Source: Subtercola sp. Z020
Lineage (GTDB): Bacteria; Actinomycetota; Actinomycetes; Actinomycetales; Microbacteriaceae
Assembly: GCF_002931235.1 (NCBI RefSeq)
Contig: NZ_PSTT01000099.1
Location: 1-37,805 of the forward strand
Length of the DNA stretch: 37,805 nt
Direction of reading: 5' to 3'
Shown in pieces: positions 1 through 8,141 of the stretch (its first letter is position 1; every line of letters starts with the position of its first letter). The notes under the pieces were generated by a model. That model was not told where the DNA came from. It searched no databases and saw only the letters and a program-made list of their open reading frames with translations. A program made the position numbers and the translations under genes.

Positions 1-2
1 AG

Positions 3-491
3 GTCTTCCCCGCCTGCGGGAGGGCGGGTGGGCGCCGGCCGGTGTCGGCGTCGATCCGCACGGGGTGGGCCGCGGCATCCGGAACCGCACGCGCGGATGC
101 GGCGAGCATCGGCCCTGCCTACACCGACCCGGCCCACATCGACCCAGCGCACACCGACCCGGCACACAACGACGCCGCACGCTCGCCGCTCACCGAGCAC
201 GCGGTCAGCTACCTCGTCAGGAACGACGCACTCGTGGTTCCGGTGCCCCAGCGCGGCGGTGACACGGCCGAGTGGGATGAGCAGCTGCTCCGCACCACGC
301 ACTGGGTGTCGGACATGCGGCGGCGGCACGACCGCATCTTCCTGGGCGACGGAACGGTGCCGGTGCTGCGTATCGACGATCCGCTCGGGCGGTGGGCTGC
401 CGTGGCGTTCGACCTCGGCCGGCAGCGCGTGACGATCGCCGGCGCCACCGACTTTCTCGACCGCCGGTTCGTGACCGCGGCCGGCGCCTGA
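3..491 (+). CDS. C-terminal part of an unrecognised protein (5' end outside window)
   Basis: The reading frame is open to the left edge, so the true start is probably outside the window; a GTG at 42 is the first in-frame start inside it but has no well-placed ribosome binding site. The visible part starts with a low-complexity segment in which a DPAH unit is repeated about three times (roughly 121-180, 15-nt DNA period). A compact domain with alternating hydrophobic and charged residues follows and ends in LDRRFVTAAGA. I recognise no family, catalytic motif, signal peptide or membrane segment. It is on the same strand as the ABC transporter that follows after about 200 nt, but a candidate regulatory repeat lies between them, so co-transcription is not evident. 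Function unknown. Confidence 0.55.
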   Translation, partial: VFPACGRAGGRRPVSASIRTGWAAASGTARADAASIGPAYTDPAHIDPAHTDPAHNDAARSPLTEHAVSYLVRNDALVVPVPQRGGDTAEWDEQLLRTTHWVSDMRRRHDRIFLGDGTVPVLRIDDPLGRWAAVAFDLGRQRVTIAGATDFLDRRFVTAAGA

Positions 492-554
492 GCAGAGCGC
501 CTCAAACACAGCGCCACAGGGCCAGCGGCACCAGACCGGCAGCGCCCGTCAGCC

Positions 555-576
555 GTTCACCCGCTCTTCACCTCGC
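555..576 (+). promoter_or_regulatory. PHO-box-like direct repeat upstream of the ABC transporter
   Basis: Two adjacent 11-nt units are seen: GTTCACCCGCT (555-565) and CTTCACCTCGC (566-576). PhoP boxes in Streptomyces are direct repeats of 11-nt units built around GTTCACC, so both spacing and core match. The site lies about 118 nt before the TTG start of the solute-binding protein. A possible -10 (TACCGT, 615-620) lies about 40 nt downstream, farther than ideal for an activator site overlapping -35. Assignment is by motif resemblance only. Confidence 0.45.
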
Positions 577-693
577 GTCTTCGCGCCGGAACACCCCGCG
601 ACCCGGTCGCCCCCTACCGTGACTCTGTCGCCCCGGTGGTTCAGCCGCCCGCACCCGAACGCGGGCACCACCAGCGATGTACCGGAGGACGTC

Positions 694-1845
694 TTGTTCA
701 CATTTCGAAGCAGCACCCGCCGAACCACGATGGGTGTCGCCGCACTCGCGGTCGCAGCGCTCGCGCTGACCGCCTGCTCGTCGCCCAGCTCCGGCAGCAC
801 CGGCAGCGGCACGGCCGCGTCGGGCGTCGACGCGAAGTCCGCCACCGACGCCAGCGCTTTCGGCGGCATGGACGCGCTTGTCGAGGCAGCCAAAGCGGAG
901 GGCTCGCTGAACGTCATCGCGCTGCCCGACGACTGGGCGAACTACGGCAAGATCATCGAGGCGTTCAAGGCCAAGTACGGCATCACCGTCAACTCGGCGA
1001 GCCCTGACGCGTCGAGCGCCGAGGAGATCACCGCGGCCACCAGCCTCGCGGGGCAGGACACGGCGCCCGACGTCTTCGACATCGGTGCGGCGGTCGCGTT
1101 GGCCAACACCGACAAGTTCGCCCCCTACAAGGTCACCTCGTGGGGCGACATCCCCGACGAGAACAAGGAGTCGACCGGTCTCTGGGTCAACGACTACACC
1201 GGCCTCATGTCGATCGGGTACAACTCGAACGTCATCAAGACGGCTCCGGCTAAGCTCGACGATCTGCTCGGCGGCGACTACAAGGGCAAGGTCGCGATCA
1301 ACGGCGACCCGACCCAGGCCGGTGCAGCGTTCGCTGCCGTCGGTCTCGCTGCGGTGCAGTCCGGCGGGTCGCTCGACGACTTCCAGCCGGGTATCGACTT
1401 CTTCCAGAAGCTGAACAAGGCGGGCAACTTCCTCACGGTCGACCCGACGCCGGCCACGATCGCCTCGGGCGAGACCGCCGTCGTCTTCGACTGGAGCTAC
1501 AACAACCTCGCCGCAGCGGCCGCGACGCCCGGCTGGAAGACGACCATCCTTCCCGGCACCGCCTACGGCAGCTACTACAACCAGGCCATCAACGCGGATG
1601 CCCCGCACCCCGCCGCGGCCCGTCTCTGGCAGGAGTTCCTCTACAGCCCCGAGGCCCAGAACCTCTACCTCGCCGCCGGAGCCTTCCCGGTTCTGCTCGG
1701 CGCGATGGACGCGGCCGGCACCACCGATGCCGCAGCCGTCGCCGCCGTCGGAAAGATGCCCGAGAACTTCGTCTCGCCGACCTCGGAGCAGAGCACGGCA
1801 GCCGCCACCCTCCTGTCGACCAACTGGGCTGCGGCGATCCAGTGA
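694..1845 (+). CDS. ABC transporter substrate-binding lipoprotein (spermidine/Fe3+/phosphonate-type)
   Basis: Extracytoplasmic binding protein of a POT-type ABC importer. I choose TTG at 694 because GGAGGA (684-689) precedes it and the signal peptide then starts normally; the frame is open upstream to 619. Residues 1-28 form a lipoprotein signal: Arg-rich start, hydrophobic Met13-Leu25, and lipobox LTAC with Cys28 as the lipidated residue. A Ser/Gly/Thr linker follows, then a mature domain typical of the PotD/AfuA/PhnS cluster (EAAKAEGSLNVIALP near the N-terminus, then FKAKYGITV). The length, 383 aa, suits the family. It is the first gene of a four-gene operon and its stop overlaps the next start. 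The substrate cannot be fixed from sequence: polyamine, ferric iron and 2-aminoethylphosphonate are all possible, and the PHO-box-like repeat upstream favours a phosphorus compound. Confidence 0.88.
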   Translation: MFTFRSSTRRTTMGVAALAVAALALTACSSPSSGSTGSGTAASGVDAKSATDASAFGGMDALVEAAKAEGSLNVIALPDDWANYGKIIEAFKAKYGITVNSASPDASSAEEITAATSLAGQDTAPDVFDIGAAVALANTDKFAPYKVTSWGDIPDENKESTGLWVNDYTGLMSIGYNSNVIKTAPAKLDDLLGGDYKGKVAINGDPTQAGAAFAAVGLAAVQSGGSLDDFQPGIDFFQKLNKAGNFLTVDPTPATIASGETAVVFDWSYNNLAAAAATPGWKTTILPGTAYGSYYNQAINADAPHPAAARLWQEFLYSPEAQNLYLAAGAFPVLLGAMDAAGTTDAAAVAAVGKMPENFVSPTSEQSTAAATLLSTNWAAAIQ

Positions 1846-2711
1846 TGACCGCCCCAGCCCGGCGGCGTCGCCCGAACCTCGCCGTGCTGGGGCTCACCCC
1901 GTTCGCGCTCTACGTTCTGCTCTTCCTCGCCGTTCCGACGGTGCTGGCCGTCACGACCGGCTTCTTCGACAAGAAGGGCGGCTTCACCCTCGACAACGTG
2001 AGCGCCCTCTTCACCCCCCAGGTGCTCTCGACGTTCCTCAGCTCGTTCTGGGTGTCGGGCGTGACGGCAGTCGTCGGCGCCGTCGTGGGCGCACTGGTCT
2101 GTTACGCACTGCTCGGCACGCGCCCCGAGGGCGCCCTGCGCCAGAGCATCAACTCCGCTTCGAGCGTGCTCGCCCAGTTCGGCGGGGTGATGCTCGCCTT
2201 CGCCTTCATCGCGACCATCGGCGTACAGGGCATCATCACGGTCACCCTGAAGAACCTCGGAGTCGACCTCTACGCCGACGGCGTCTGGCTCTACCAGGTG
2301 CCGGGCCTGCTGCTGCCCTACCTCTACTTCCAGGTTCCGCTCATGGTCATCACCTTCCTCCCCGCGCTCGAGGGGCTGAAGCCACAGTGGGCGGAGGCCA
2401 ACGCCACGCTCGGCGGCAGCCGCCTCACCTTCTGGGTGCGGGTGGCCGGCCCGATCCTCGCCCCCTCCTTCTTCGGCAGCCTGCTGCTGCTGTTCGCCAA
2501 CGCCTTCTCGTCGTACGCCACGGCCGCCGCCCTGATCAGCCAGGGGTCGCAGATCGTGCCCCTGCAGATCCGTTCGGCCCTGATCAGCGAGACCGTGCTC
2601 GGGCGCTCGAACCTGGCGGGCGCTCTGGCCCTCGGGATGATCGTGGTCATGGTCGTCGTCATGTTCGGCTATTCGCTGCTGCAGTCGAAGACGGCGAGGT
2701 GGCAGCGATGA
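1845..2711 (+). CDS. ABC transporter permease (PotB/PhnU-like)
   Basis: Inner-membrane permease subunit of the importer. The start is ATG 1845, overlapping the TGA of the binding protein; an in-frame GTG lies one codon earlier (1842). About six hydrophobic helices are visible, the first at residues 13-32 after a basic N-terminus. The cytoplasmic EAA-type loop EANATLGGSRLTFWVRVAGP, which docks on the ATPase, lies around residues 183-202. The length (288 aa) fits the binding-protein-dependent permease family. Translational coupling with both neighbours (TGATG upstream, ATGA downstream) suggests fixed stoichiometry. The substrate is unknown, as for the binding protein. Confidence 0.88.
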   Translation: MTAPARRRRPNLAVLGLTPFALYVLLFLAVPTVLAVTTGFFDKKGGFTLDNVSALFTPQVLSTFLSSFWVSGVTAVVGAVVGALVCYALLGTRPEGALRQSINSASSVLAQFGGVMLAFAFIATIGVQGIITVTLKNLGVDLYADGVWLYQVPGLLLPYLYFQVPLMVITFLPALEGLKPQWAEANATLGGSRLTFWVRVAGPILAPSFFGSLLLLFANAFSSYATAAALISQGSQIVPLQIRSALISETVLGRSNLAGALALGMIVVMVVVMFGYSLLQSKTARWQR

Positions 2712-3520
2712 GCTCACCGCGCCTCGGGGCCACGCCGTCGCGAACGGCCCGCACGATCATCCTGAGCCTCGTCGGGCTGCTGTTCGCGGTGCCGATCCTC
2801 GCGATGATCGAGTTCACCTTCAGGGATGGGCTCTCGGGTTCGTACACGCTCACCCACTGGACGAACCTGGCGAACCCGGCCGTGAACGCGAAGTACGCAC
2901 CGCTGGCGACGGCCCTCGCGAACTCGGGCGTGCTCGTCGTCGTGACCGTGCTGCTGGTGCTCGTGGTGCTGCTGCCGACCATGATCCTCGTCGAACTGCG
3001 GTTCCCCCGCCTCCGACGGGTGCTCGAGTTCATCTGCATCGTGCCCATCACCGTGCCGGCCATCGTGCTCGTCGTCGGGCTGGTTCCCGTGTACAGCGTG
3101 GTCGTGAAGGTCGCGGGCAGTTCGATCTGGTCGCTCGGCTTCGCCTACGGCATCACCGTGCTGCCCTATGCCTACCGAGCGATCCAGGCGAACCTCGGCA
3201 CCGTCGATGTCGTCACCCTCAGCGAAGCCGCCCGCTCCCTCGGGGCCGGCTGGGCGACGGTACTCCTCCGCGTCATCCTGCCGAACCTCCGACGGGGCAT
3301 CCTGGCCGCCGCGTTCATCTCGATCGCCGTCGTGCTCGGCGAGTTCACCATCGCCTCCCTGCTGAACCGGGTCAACCTGCAGACGGCACTGGTGCTGATC
3401 TCGAAGAGCGACCCCTACGTCGCTGTCATCTTCTCGCTGTTGGCGCTCGCCTTCGCGTTCGTTCTGCTGCTGCTCATCGGGCGGCTCAGCACTGTCGGCT
3501 CGCGCCGGAGAAAGGCCTAG
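2708..3520 (+). CDS. ABC transporter permease (PotC/PhnV-like)
   Basis: Second permease subunit, 270 aa. ATG 2708 overlaps the preceding TGA (ATGA). The open frame extends far upstream, but that part is a shadow of the two preceding genes. Hydrophobic helices start at about residue 17, and the EAA loop EAARSLGAGWATVLLRVILP is clear in the second half. That loop is the classic signature of the second permease of PotABCD and PhnSTUV systems. The protein ends in a basic tail (SRRRKA), and the next start follows after only 4 nt. It forms a heterodimeric channel with the upstream permease (established for the family). Confidence 0.88.
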   Translation: MSSPRLGATPSRTARTIILSLVGLLFAVPILAMIEFTFRDGLSGSYTLTHWTNLANPAVNAKYAPLATALANSGVLVVVTVLLVLVVLLPTMILVELRFPRLRRVLEFICIVPITVPAIVLVVGLVPVYSVVVKVAGSSIWSLGFAYGITVLPYAYRAIQANLGTVDVVTLSEAARSLGAGWATVLLRVILPNLRRGILAAAFISIAVVLGEFTIASLLNRVNLQTALVLISKSDPYVAVIFSLLALAFAFVLLLLIGRLSTVGSRRRKA

Positions 3521-3524
3521 ACCG

Positions 3525-4580
3525 ATGGATGCGACATCCCGCGGCGCCACCGTCGAACTCACGGAGGTCGTGAAGAACTACGGCACAGGCGCGCCCGCGC
3601 TCGACACTCTCAGCCTGCACGCCCGGCCGGGCGAGTTCGTCGCCCTGCTCGGCCCGTCGGGCTGCGGCAAGACCACGGCCCTCCGCACGGTCGCCGGCCT
3701 CGAGGCCGTCACCAGCGGGAGCATCTCGATCGACGGGCGCGACGTCACCGACCAGCCGACCAACAAGCGCGACCTCGGCATGGTCTTCCAGTCGTACTCG
3801 CTCTTCCCCCACCTCGACGCGCAGGCGAACGTCGAGTTCGGTCTGCGGATGCGCCGGGTTCCCGCAGGCGAACGGCGTGAGAGAGCGCTCGGGGCTCTCG
3901 AGATGGTCGGCCTCGGCGGGTTCGGCAGCAGGTTCGCCCACCAGCTGTCGGGTGGGCAGCAGCAGCGGGTCGCGCTGGCCCGCGCCCTCGTCACGCGGCC
4001 CCGCGTGCTTCTGCTGGACGAGCCGCTCTCCGCCCTCGACGCCAAGGTGCGGGTGCAGTTGCGGGAGGAGATCCGGCGCATCCAGACCGAACTCGGCATC
4101 ACCACCCTGTTCGTCACGCACGACCAGGAGGAGGCGCTGGCCGTCGCCGACCGCGTGGCCGTGATGCGCGCCGGCCGCATCGAGCAGATCGGAACACCCG
4201 AGGCGCTCTACACCCAGCCGCAGACCCCCTTCGTCGCGGAATTCATCGGGCTGAGCAACCGCCTGCCCGGAACCGTTCGCGGAGGCTTCGTCGAGGTGTA
4301 CGGGGTCGAGCTGCCCCTGCTCGACCCCACCGTCGCTCCCGGGCCGGTCACGGTAGCGCTCCGACCCGAAGACGTCGAGATCGTGTCGGAGGGCGCCCTC
4401 GCCGGCGTGGTCGTGTCGACGAGCTTCCTCGGCTCTCTCCGCCGCTCGACCGTGCGGCTGCCCGACGACACGCTGCTCGCCGTGCAGCACGCGGTGGGCC
4501 TTCGAACTGCCCCCGGCGAGCGCGTGGCGCTGCGGTTCACCGGCGCCTGCGTGTCGGTGAAGCACGAAGAGAACCCCTGA
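3525..4580 (+). CDS. ABC transporter ATP-binding protein (PotA/PhnT-like)
   Basis: Cytoplasmic ATPase that powers the importer, 351 aa. ATG 3525 lies 4 nt after the permease stop. All ABC motifs are present: Walker A GPSGCGKTT (residues 43-51), Q-loop in VFQSYSLFPHLDA, signature LSGGQQQRVALARAL, Walker B LLLDEPLSALDAK, and the switch histidine in FVTHDQEEAL. Residues from about 235 on form a TOBE-like domain, usual for CUT1/MOI-type importers, where it can mediate regulation. It is the last gene of the operon; a large hairpin starts within its final codons. Family assignment is firm, substrate is not. Confidence 0.92.
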   Translation: MDATSRGATVELTEVVKNYGTGAPALDTLSLHARPGEFVALLGPSGCGKTTALRTVAGLEAVTSGSISIDGRDVTDQPTNKRDLGMVFQSYSLFPHLDAQANVEFGLRMRRVPAGERRERALGALEMVGLGGFGSRFAHQLSGGQQQRVALARALVTRPRVLLLDEPLSALDAKVRVQLREEIRRIQTELGITTLFVTHDQEEALAVADRVAVMRAGRIEQIGTPEALYTQPQTPFVAEFIGLSNRLPGTVRGGFVEVYGVELPLLDPTVAPGPVTVALRPEDVEIVSEGALAGVVVSTSFLGSLRRSTVRLPDDTLLAVQHAVGLRTAPGERVALRFTGACVSVKHEENP

Positions 4581-4609
4581 GGCCGGGCGGGATGCCGGCC
4601 CCAGGGGTT
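4572..4609 (+). terminator. Terminator hairpin of the ABC operon
   Basis: AACCCCTG (4572-4579) pairs with CAGGGGTT (4602-4609), and inside it GGCCGG (4581-4586) pairs with CCGGCC (4595-4600). The 14 base pairs are interrupted by one A-C mismatch. The stem begins in the last codons of the ATPase gene. There is no long U tract, as is common in GC-rich actinobacteria. Confidence 0.65.
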
Positions 4610-4622
4610 CTGGGGTTGGTCT

Positions 4623-4645
4623 GGCCGCCCGGTGGCCGGGCGGCC
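4623..4645. terminator. Second hairpin between convergent genes
   Basis: GGCCGCCCGG (4623-4632) and CCGGGCGGCC (4636-4645) form a perfect 10-bp stem with a 3-nt loop. It lies 6 nt beyond the 3' end of the minus-strand hydrolase gene, so it probably terminates that transcript and backs up the ABC operon terminator. Confidence 0.6.
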
Positions 4646-4651
4646 GGCGGG

Positions 4652-5488
4652 TCACTGCTGGATGAACGCCAGCAGGTCGGGGTTGATCACGTCGGCGTGC
4701 GTCGTGAGCATGCCGTGCGGGTAGCCCTCGTAGATCTTCAGCGTCGAGTTGCTGAGCAGTTCGTGCTGCTTGAGTGACGCATCCTTGTAGGGCACGACCT
4801 GGTCGTCATCACCCTGGGTGACGAGAACCGGAACCGAGATCGACTTGAGGTCGTCGGTCTGGTCGGTCTCGGAGAACGCCGCGATGCCCTCGTAGTGCGC
4901 CAGCGCGCTGCCCATCATGCCCTGCCGCCACCAGTTCGCGATGACCGGTGCGGAGGGGGTGACGCCGTCACGGTTGAACCCGTAGAACGGGCCCTCGGCG
5001 ACCGCCTGGAAGAACTCGGAGCGGTTCGCGGCGAGGGCGCTGCGGAATCCGTCGAAGACCGACATCGGCGTTCCGTCGGGGTTCGCCTCGGTCTGCACCA
5101 TCAGCGGGGGCACGGAGGAGACGAGGATCGCCTTCGCGACGCGGCCCTGCGGCTCGCCGTACTGCGCGACGTAGCGAGCGACCTGGCCGCCGCCGGTCGA
5201 GTGACCGATGTGGATGGCGTTCTTCAGGTCGAGGTGCTGCACGACCGCGTCGGCGTCGCTGGCGTAGTGGTCCATGTCGTGGCCGACGCTGGTCTGCGAC
5301 GACCTCCCGTGCCCGCGGCGGTCGCTCGCGATGACACGGTACCCCCTCGACAGGAAGAAGAGCATCTGGGCATCCCAGTCGTCGGCCGAGAGCGGCCAGC
5401 CGTGGTGGAACATGATGGGCTGGGCGTCGTGGCTGCCCCAGTCCTTGTAGTAGATCTCGGTGCCGTCTTCTGTGGTCACGAATGACAT
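4652..5488 (-). CDS. Alpha/beta hydrolase, cofactor-free chloroperoxidase/perhydrolase type
   Basis: A 278-aa single-domain cytoplasmic alpha/beta hydrolase. The start is ATG 5488, preceded by GGAGGT with good spacing. Family signatures are HHGWP (residues 28-32, oxyanion region), the nucleophile elbow GHSTGGG with Ser97, Asp228 or Asp229 in TQGDDDQVVP, and His258 in GYPHGM. This pattern is that of bacterial non-haem haloperoxidases and arylesterases, which in cells usually act as esterases, lactonases or perhydrolases; halogenation is generally a side activity. It is transcribed away from the reductase-dioxygenase-hydrolase operon and may share regulation with it through the 269-nt divergent region. 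The natural substrate is unknown. Confidence 0.88.
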   Translation of the reverse strand: MSFVTTEDGTEIYYKDWGSHDAQPIMFHHGWPLSADDWDAQMLFFLSRGYRVIASDRRGHGRSSQTSVGHDMDHYASDADAVVQHLDLKNAIHIGHSTGGGQVARYVAQYGEPQGRVAKAILVSSVPPLMVQTEANPDGTPMSVFDGFRSALAANRSEFFQAVAEGPFYGFNRDGVTPSAPVIANWWRQGMMGSALAHYEGIAAFSETDQTDDLKSISVPVLVTQGDDDQVVPYKDASLKQHELLSNSTLKIYEGYPHGMLTTHADVINPDLLAFIQQ

Positions 5489-5626
5489 GTCAAAACCTCC
5501 GTCGTCAGATGTGGCACCAATCTAACGTCGGCGCACGCCCCGCGCTTCCGACATTTGCCGAACATCCCCGCGGTTCACGCGCGTCCACTGGCTGCGATCG
5601 CAACACCCGGTGAAATCCATGCGTTT

Positions 5627-5642
5627 GTATGCAATACTGGTA
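5627..5642. promoter_or_regulatory. Candidate operator in the divergent promoter region
   Basis: GTAT-GCA-ATAC (5627-5637) is a perfect interrupted palindrome inside an AT-richer patch. The overlapping ATGCA-N4-TG (5629-5639) shares its left half and spacing with the ATGCA-N4-TGCAT palindrome before the MarR gene (10880-10893). This could be a site shared by the hydrolase and the reductase operon; it rests on motif comparison only. Nothing else stands out in 5489-5757 apart from short CACCCGAC repeats near 5700-5735. Confidence 0.3.
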
Positions 5643-5757
5643 CGAGCGGTGAATATCCCGGAGTCGGCCGCCCGCCGATCCCGACCCGCAGCCCGTCACC
5701 CACCCGACGTTCATTCCCCACCCGACACTCACGCTCCACCCAACAGGAAGAACACCC

Positions 5758-6318
5758 ATGTCTGATCTCCGTATCGCCATCATCATCGGCAGCACCCGCC
5801 CCGGCCGCAACGGCAAGGGCGTGGCCGACTGGGTACTCGCGAAGGCCGCCGACCGCTCGGCCAGCTACGAACTCGTCGACCTCGCCGACTTCCCCCTGCC
5901 GCACCTCGATGAGGCCATGCCGCCCGCCTACGGCCAGTACGCGAACGAGCACACGAAGAAGTGGGCGGCCACCATCGCCGGCTTCGACGGCTTCATCTTC
6001 GTCACGCCGGAGTACAACCACTCCACCTCGGGCGTGCTGAAGAACGCCATCGACTACCTCTACGCGGAGTGGAACAACAAAGCGGCGGGCTTCGTCAGCT
6101 ACGGCAGCCTCGGCGGCGCGCGGGCCATCGAACACCTGCGCGGAATCAGCGCCGAGCTGCAGATCGCCACCGTTCGCCAGCAGCTCAGCTTCTCGCTCTT
6201 CACCGACTTCGAGAACTTCAGCACGTTCGCCCCCGGCGCGCAGCACGACGACTCGGCCGTCACGCTCTTCGAGCAGGTCGAGGCCTGGGCGGGCGCGCTC
6301 AAGCCGCTGCGCGGCTGA
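5758..6318 (+). CDS. NAD(P)H-dependent FMN reductase / quinone reductase-like
   Basis: Flavodoxin-fold oxidoreductase, 186 aa, expected to reduce FMN, quinones or azo compounds with NAD(P)H in the cytoplasm. The start is ATG 5758 with AGGAAG (5745-5750). The FMN-phosphate loop is seen as GSTRPGRNGKGVADW (residues 11-25), and the second family hallmark is TPEYNHSTSGVLKNAIDYL in mid-protein. The sequence resembles the NADPH_dep_FMN_reductase family. It is the first gene of a probable three-gene operon with a ring-cleaving dioxygenase and a hydrolase (gaps of 74 nt, then a 1-nt overlap). That combination is known from quinone-detoxification regulons such as MhqR of Bacillus. Confidence 0.88.
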   Translation: MSDLRIAIIIGSTRPGRNGKGVADWVLAKAADRSASYELVDLADFPLPHLDEAMPPAYGQYANEHTKKWAATIAGFDGFIFVTPEYNHSTSGVLKNAIDYLYAEWNNKAAGFVSYGSLGGARAIEHLRGISAELQIATVRQQLSFSLFTDFENFSTFAPGAQHDDSAVTLFEQVEAWAGALKPLRG

Positions 6319-6392
6319 CCCCGAGGCACTCAGCCCCGACCCACTCCACCCCGAACCCCTCCGACCCGATCCACCTCCCAGAAAGAAGCGTC

Positions 6393-7370
6393 ATGCCCGC
6401 CCAGACTTCGGGGCTCCACCACGTCACCGCCATCGGTGGGGCGCCGCAGCGCAACATCGATTTCTACATCACGGGGCTGGGCCTCCGCCTCGTGAAGAGA
6501 ACGGTCAACTTCGACAGCCCCGGTACCTATCATCTGTACTACGGCGACGAGGCGGGCAGCCCGGGTTCGCTGATGACCTTCTTTCCCTGGCCCGGCGTGC
6601 ACCAGGGCCGCATCGGAGCGGGCCAGTCGACCACGACGGCGTTCTCGGTGCCGGCCGGGAGCCTGGGCTGGTGGAAGCAGCATTTCGCCGATCTGGGGGT
6701 CGACTCGGCAACGACCTCTCTCTCCTCCGACGAAGAGCGGCTGAGTCTTCGTGACCCGGATGGCCTGCAGCTCGATCTCGTCTCCTCCAGCATCACCGAC
6801 CCCCGTGCCCCCTGGGATTCGGAGTCGGTTCCCGCCGAGTTCGCCGTTCGCGGCCAGCACTCCTCCGTTCTGACCGTGAACGATCCCGTGGGCACCGCCC
6901 GCACACTCACCGAAGACCTGGGCCTGCACCTCGTCTCCGAGACGGAGGATCGGCTGCGCTTCGCGGCGGGCCCGGGCGGGGCGGGGCACCTCGTCGACGT
7001 GATCGCCGATCCGTCTGCCGACCCGGGACTCTCGGCCGGCGGTACGGTTCACCACATCGCCTTCCGCGTTCCCGACCGCGACACCCAGTCGCTCTGGCGG
7101 GAACAGCTCGTCGACCGCGGATACTCCGTCACCGAGATTCTCGATCGCGACTACTTCACGTCGATCTACTTCCGCGAGCCCGGCGGAGTGCTGTTCGAGA
7201 TCGCGACCGACACCCCCGGGTTCGACATCGACGAGCCGCTCCTCGAGCTGGGTCGCAGCCTGCAGCTCCCGCCGTGGCTGCAGCCGAACCGCGAGCAGAT
7301 CGAGGCCTCCCTCGTGCCGATCGAGCTGCCCTCGGAGAACAACCCGGGCACGCGCGGGATGCGCGGCTGA
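6393..7370 (+). CDS. Ring-cleaving dioxygenase, two VOC domains (MhqO/PcpA-like)
   Basis: A 325-aa protein made of two glyoxalase/VOC modules. The start is ATG 6393 with AGAAAGAAG upstream; the open frame farther left is a shadow of the reductase. The N-terminal module opens with GLHHVTAIGG, and the C-terminal one holds TVHHIAFRV and GGVLFEIATD. The expected metal triad is His10, His220 (or His221) and Glu269. This layout matches extradiol-type ring-cleaving dioxygenases of the PcpA/MhqA/MhqO group, which open hydroquinones. It is followed with 1-nt overlap by a hydrolase, consistent with cleaving the ring-opened product or related esters. Substrate is inferred from family only. Confidence 0.9.
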   Translation: MPAQTSGLHHVTAIGGAPQRNIDFYITGLGLRLVKRTVNFDSPGTYHLYYGDEAGSPGSLMTFFPWPGVHQGRIGAGQSTTTAFSVPAGSLGWWKQHFADLGVDSATTSLSSDEERLSLRDPDGLQLDLVSSSITDPRAPWDSESVPAEFAVRGQHSSVLTVNDPVGTARTLTEDLGLHLVSETEDRLRFAAGPGGAGHLVDVIADPSADPGLSAGGTVHHIAFRVPDRDTQSLWREQLVDRGYSVTEILDRDYFTSIYFREPGGVLFEIATDTPGFDIDEPLLELGRSLQLPPWLQPNREQIEASLVPIELPSENNPGTRGMRG

Positions 7371-8059
7371 TGAGCGCTCCGGCCGACGGCGCGACGCACG
7401 CCGACTGGCCCCACCTGTTCCGCCCCGGGGCCGGCGCGCTCGTGCTGGCACTGCACGGCACCGGTGGTGTCGAGTCGGATGCCGTCGCCCTCGCCGAACG
7501 GATCGCTCCGGGTGCCGCAATCCTCTCCCCCCGGGGCCGCGTCTCCGAGAACGGCGCCGGCCGGTGGTTCCGTCGGGCGTCGGAGGGCGTCTTCGACGTC
7601 GACGATGTCATCCGCCGCGCCGATGAGCTCGCCGGGTTCGTCGGGTGGGCGGTCGCCGAGTACGGTCTCGACGGGCACGGTCTCGACGGGCACGGTCTCG
7701 ACGGGCACGGTCTCGACGGGCATCCACTCGTCGCCACCGGCTTCTCGAACGGGGCCAACATGGCGCTGGCGCTCGGCATGCTTCACCCCCGCCTGGTCCC
7801 GACGGTCGTCGCGTTCTCCGGCATGTACCCGTTCGGCGACCGGACGCTGCCGCGCGACCTCAGCCGGTCGCGCCTGCTGCTGCTGAACGGCACGGCCGAC
7901 CCGATGGCTCCTCAGTCGAGCGTCGACGTGCTCGCGCGCACGGCCGCCGAACAGGGAGCCGCCGTCACCCGCGTCTCGCGTGACGGCGGCCACGGCATCC
8001 AGCCCGCCGAACTCGCCGAGGCCGAGCGGTGGATCACGGGCCTCGCCGCCGCGCCCTGA
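7370..8059 (+). CDS. Alpha/beta hydrolase, phospholipase/carboxylesterase (MhqD-like)
   Basis: A 229-aa serine hydrolase. ATG 7370 overlaps the dioxygenase stop by 1 nt (TGATG), so the two are translationally coupled. The nucleophile elbow is GFSNGAN with Ser126, and the acid and base are Asp177 (NGTADPMAP) and His208 (DGGHGI). HGTGG near residue 30 supplies the oxyanion region. The family covers the phospholipase/carboxylesterases; MhqD of Bacillus belongs here and sits beside a ring-cleaving dioxygenase. Oddity: residues 99-118 consist of four GLDGH pentapeptides encoded by a perfect 15-bp minisatellite, inserted just before the strand leading to the nucleophile, probably as a surface loop. 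Confidence 0.85.
   Translation: MSAPADGATHADWPHLFRPGAGALVLALHGTGGVESDAVALAERIAPGAAILSPRGRVSENGAGRWFRRASEGVFDVDDVIRRADELAGFVGWAVAEYGLDGHGLDGHGLDGHGLDGHPLVATGFSNGANMALALGMLHPRLVPTVVAFSGMYPFGDRTLPRDLSRSRLLLLNGTADPMAPQSSVDVLARTAAEQGAAVTRVSRDGGHGIQPAELAEAERWITGLAAAP
7664..7723 (+). repeat. 15-bp tandem repeat, 4 units, coding for (GLDGH)4
   Basis: Units lie at 7664-7678, 7679-7693, 7694-7708 and 7709-7723. The first three are identical and the fourth differs in its last base (CAT for CAC, silent). The unit is a multiple of 3, so copy-number change keeps the frame. Confidence 0.95.
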
Positions 8060-8141
8060 GAGCGGCCCACTCTGCACGCCCGGTGGACTCCGGCTCGTCT
8101 CCGCCGTAAGTTGAGAGGGCGACGGAGCACGAAGGGGTCTG

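Noticed and set aside
7664-7723. Tandem units considered as a CRISPR-like array
   Set aside because: Units are directly adjacent without spacers, in frame, and lie inside a hydrolase gene.
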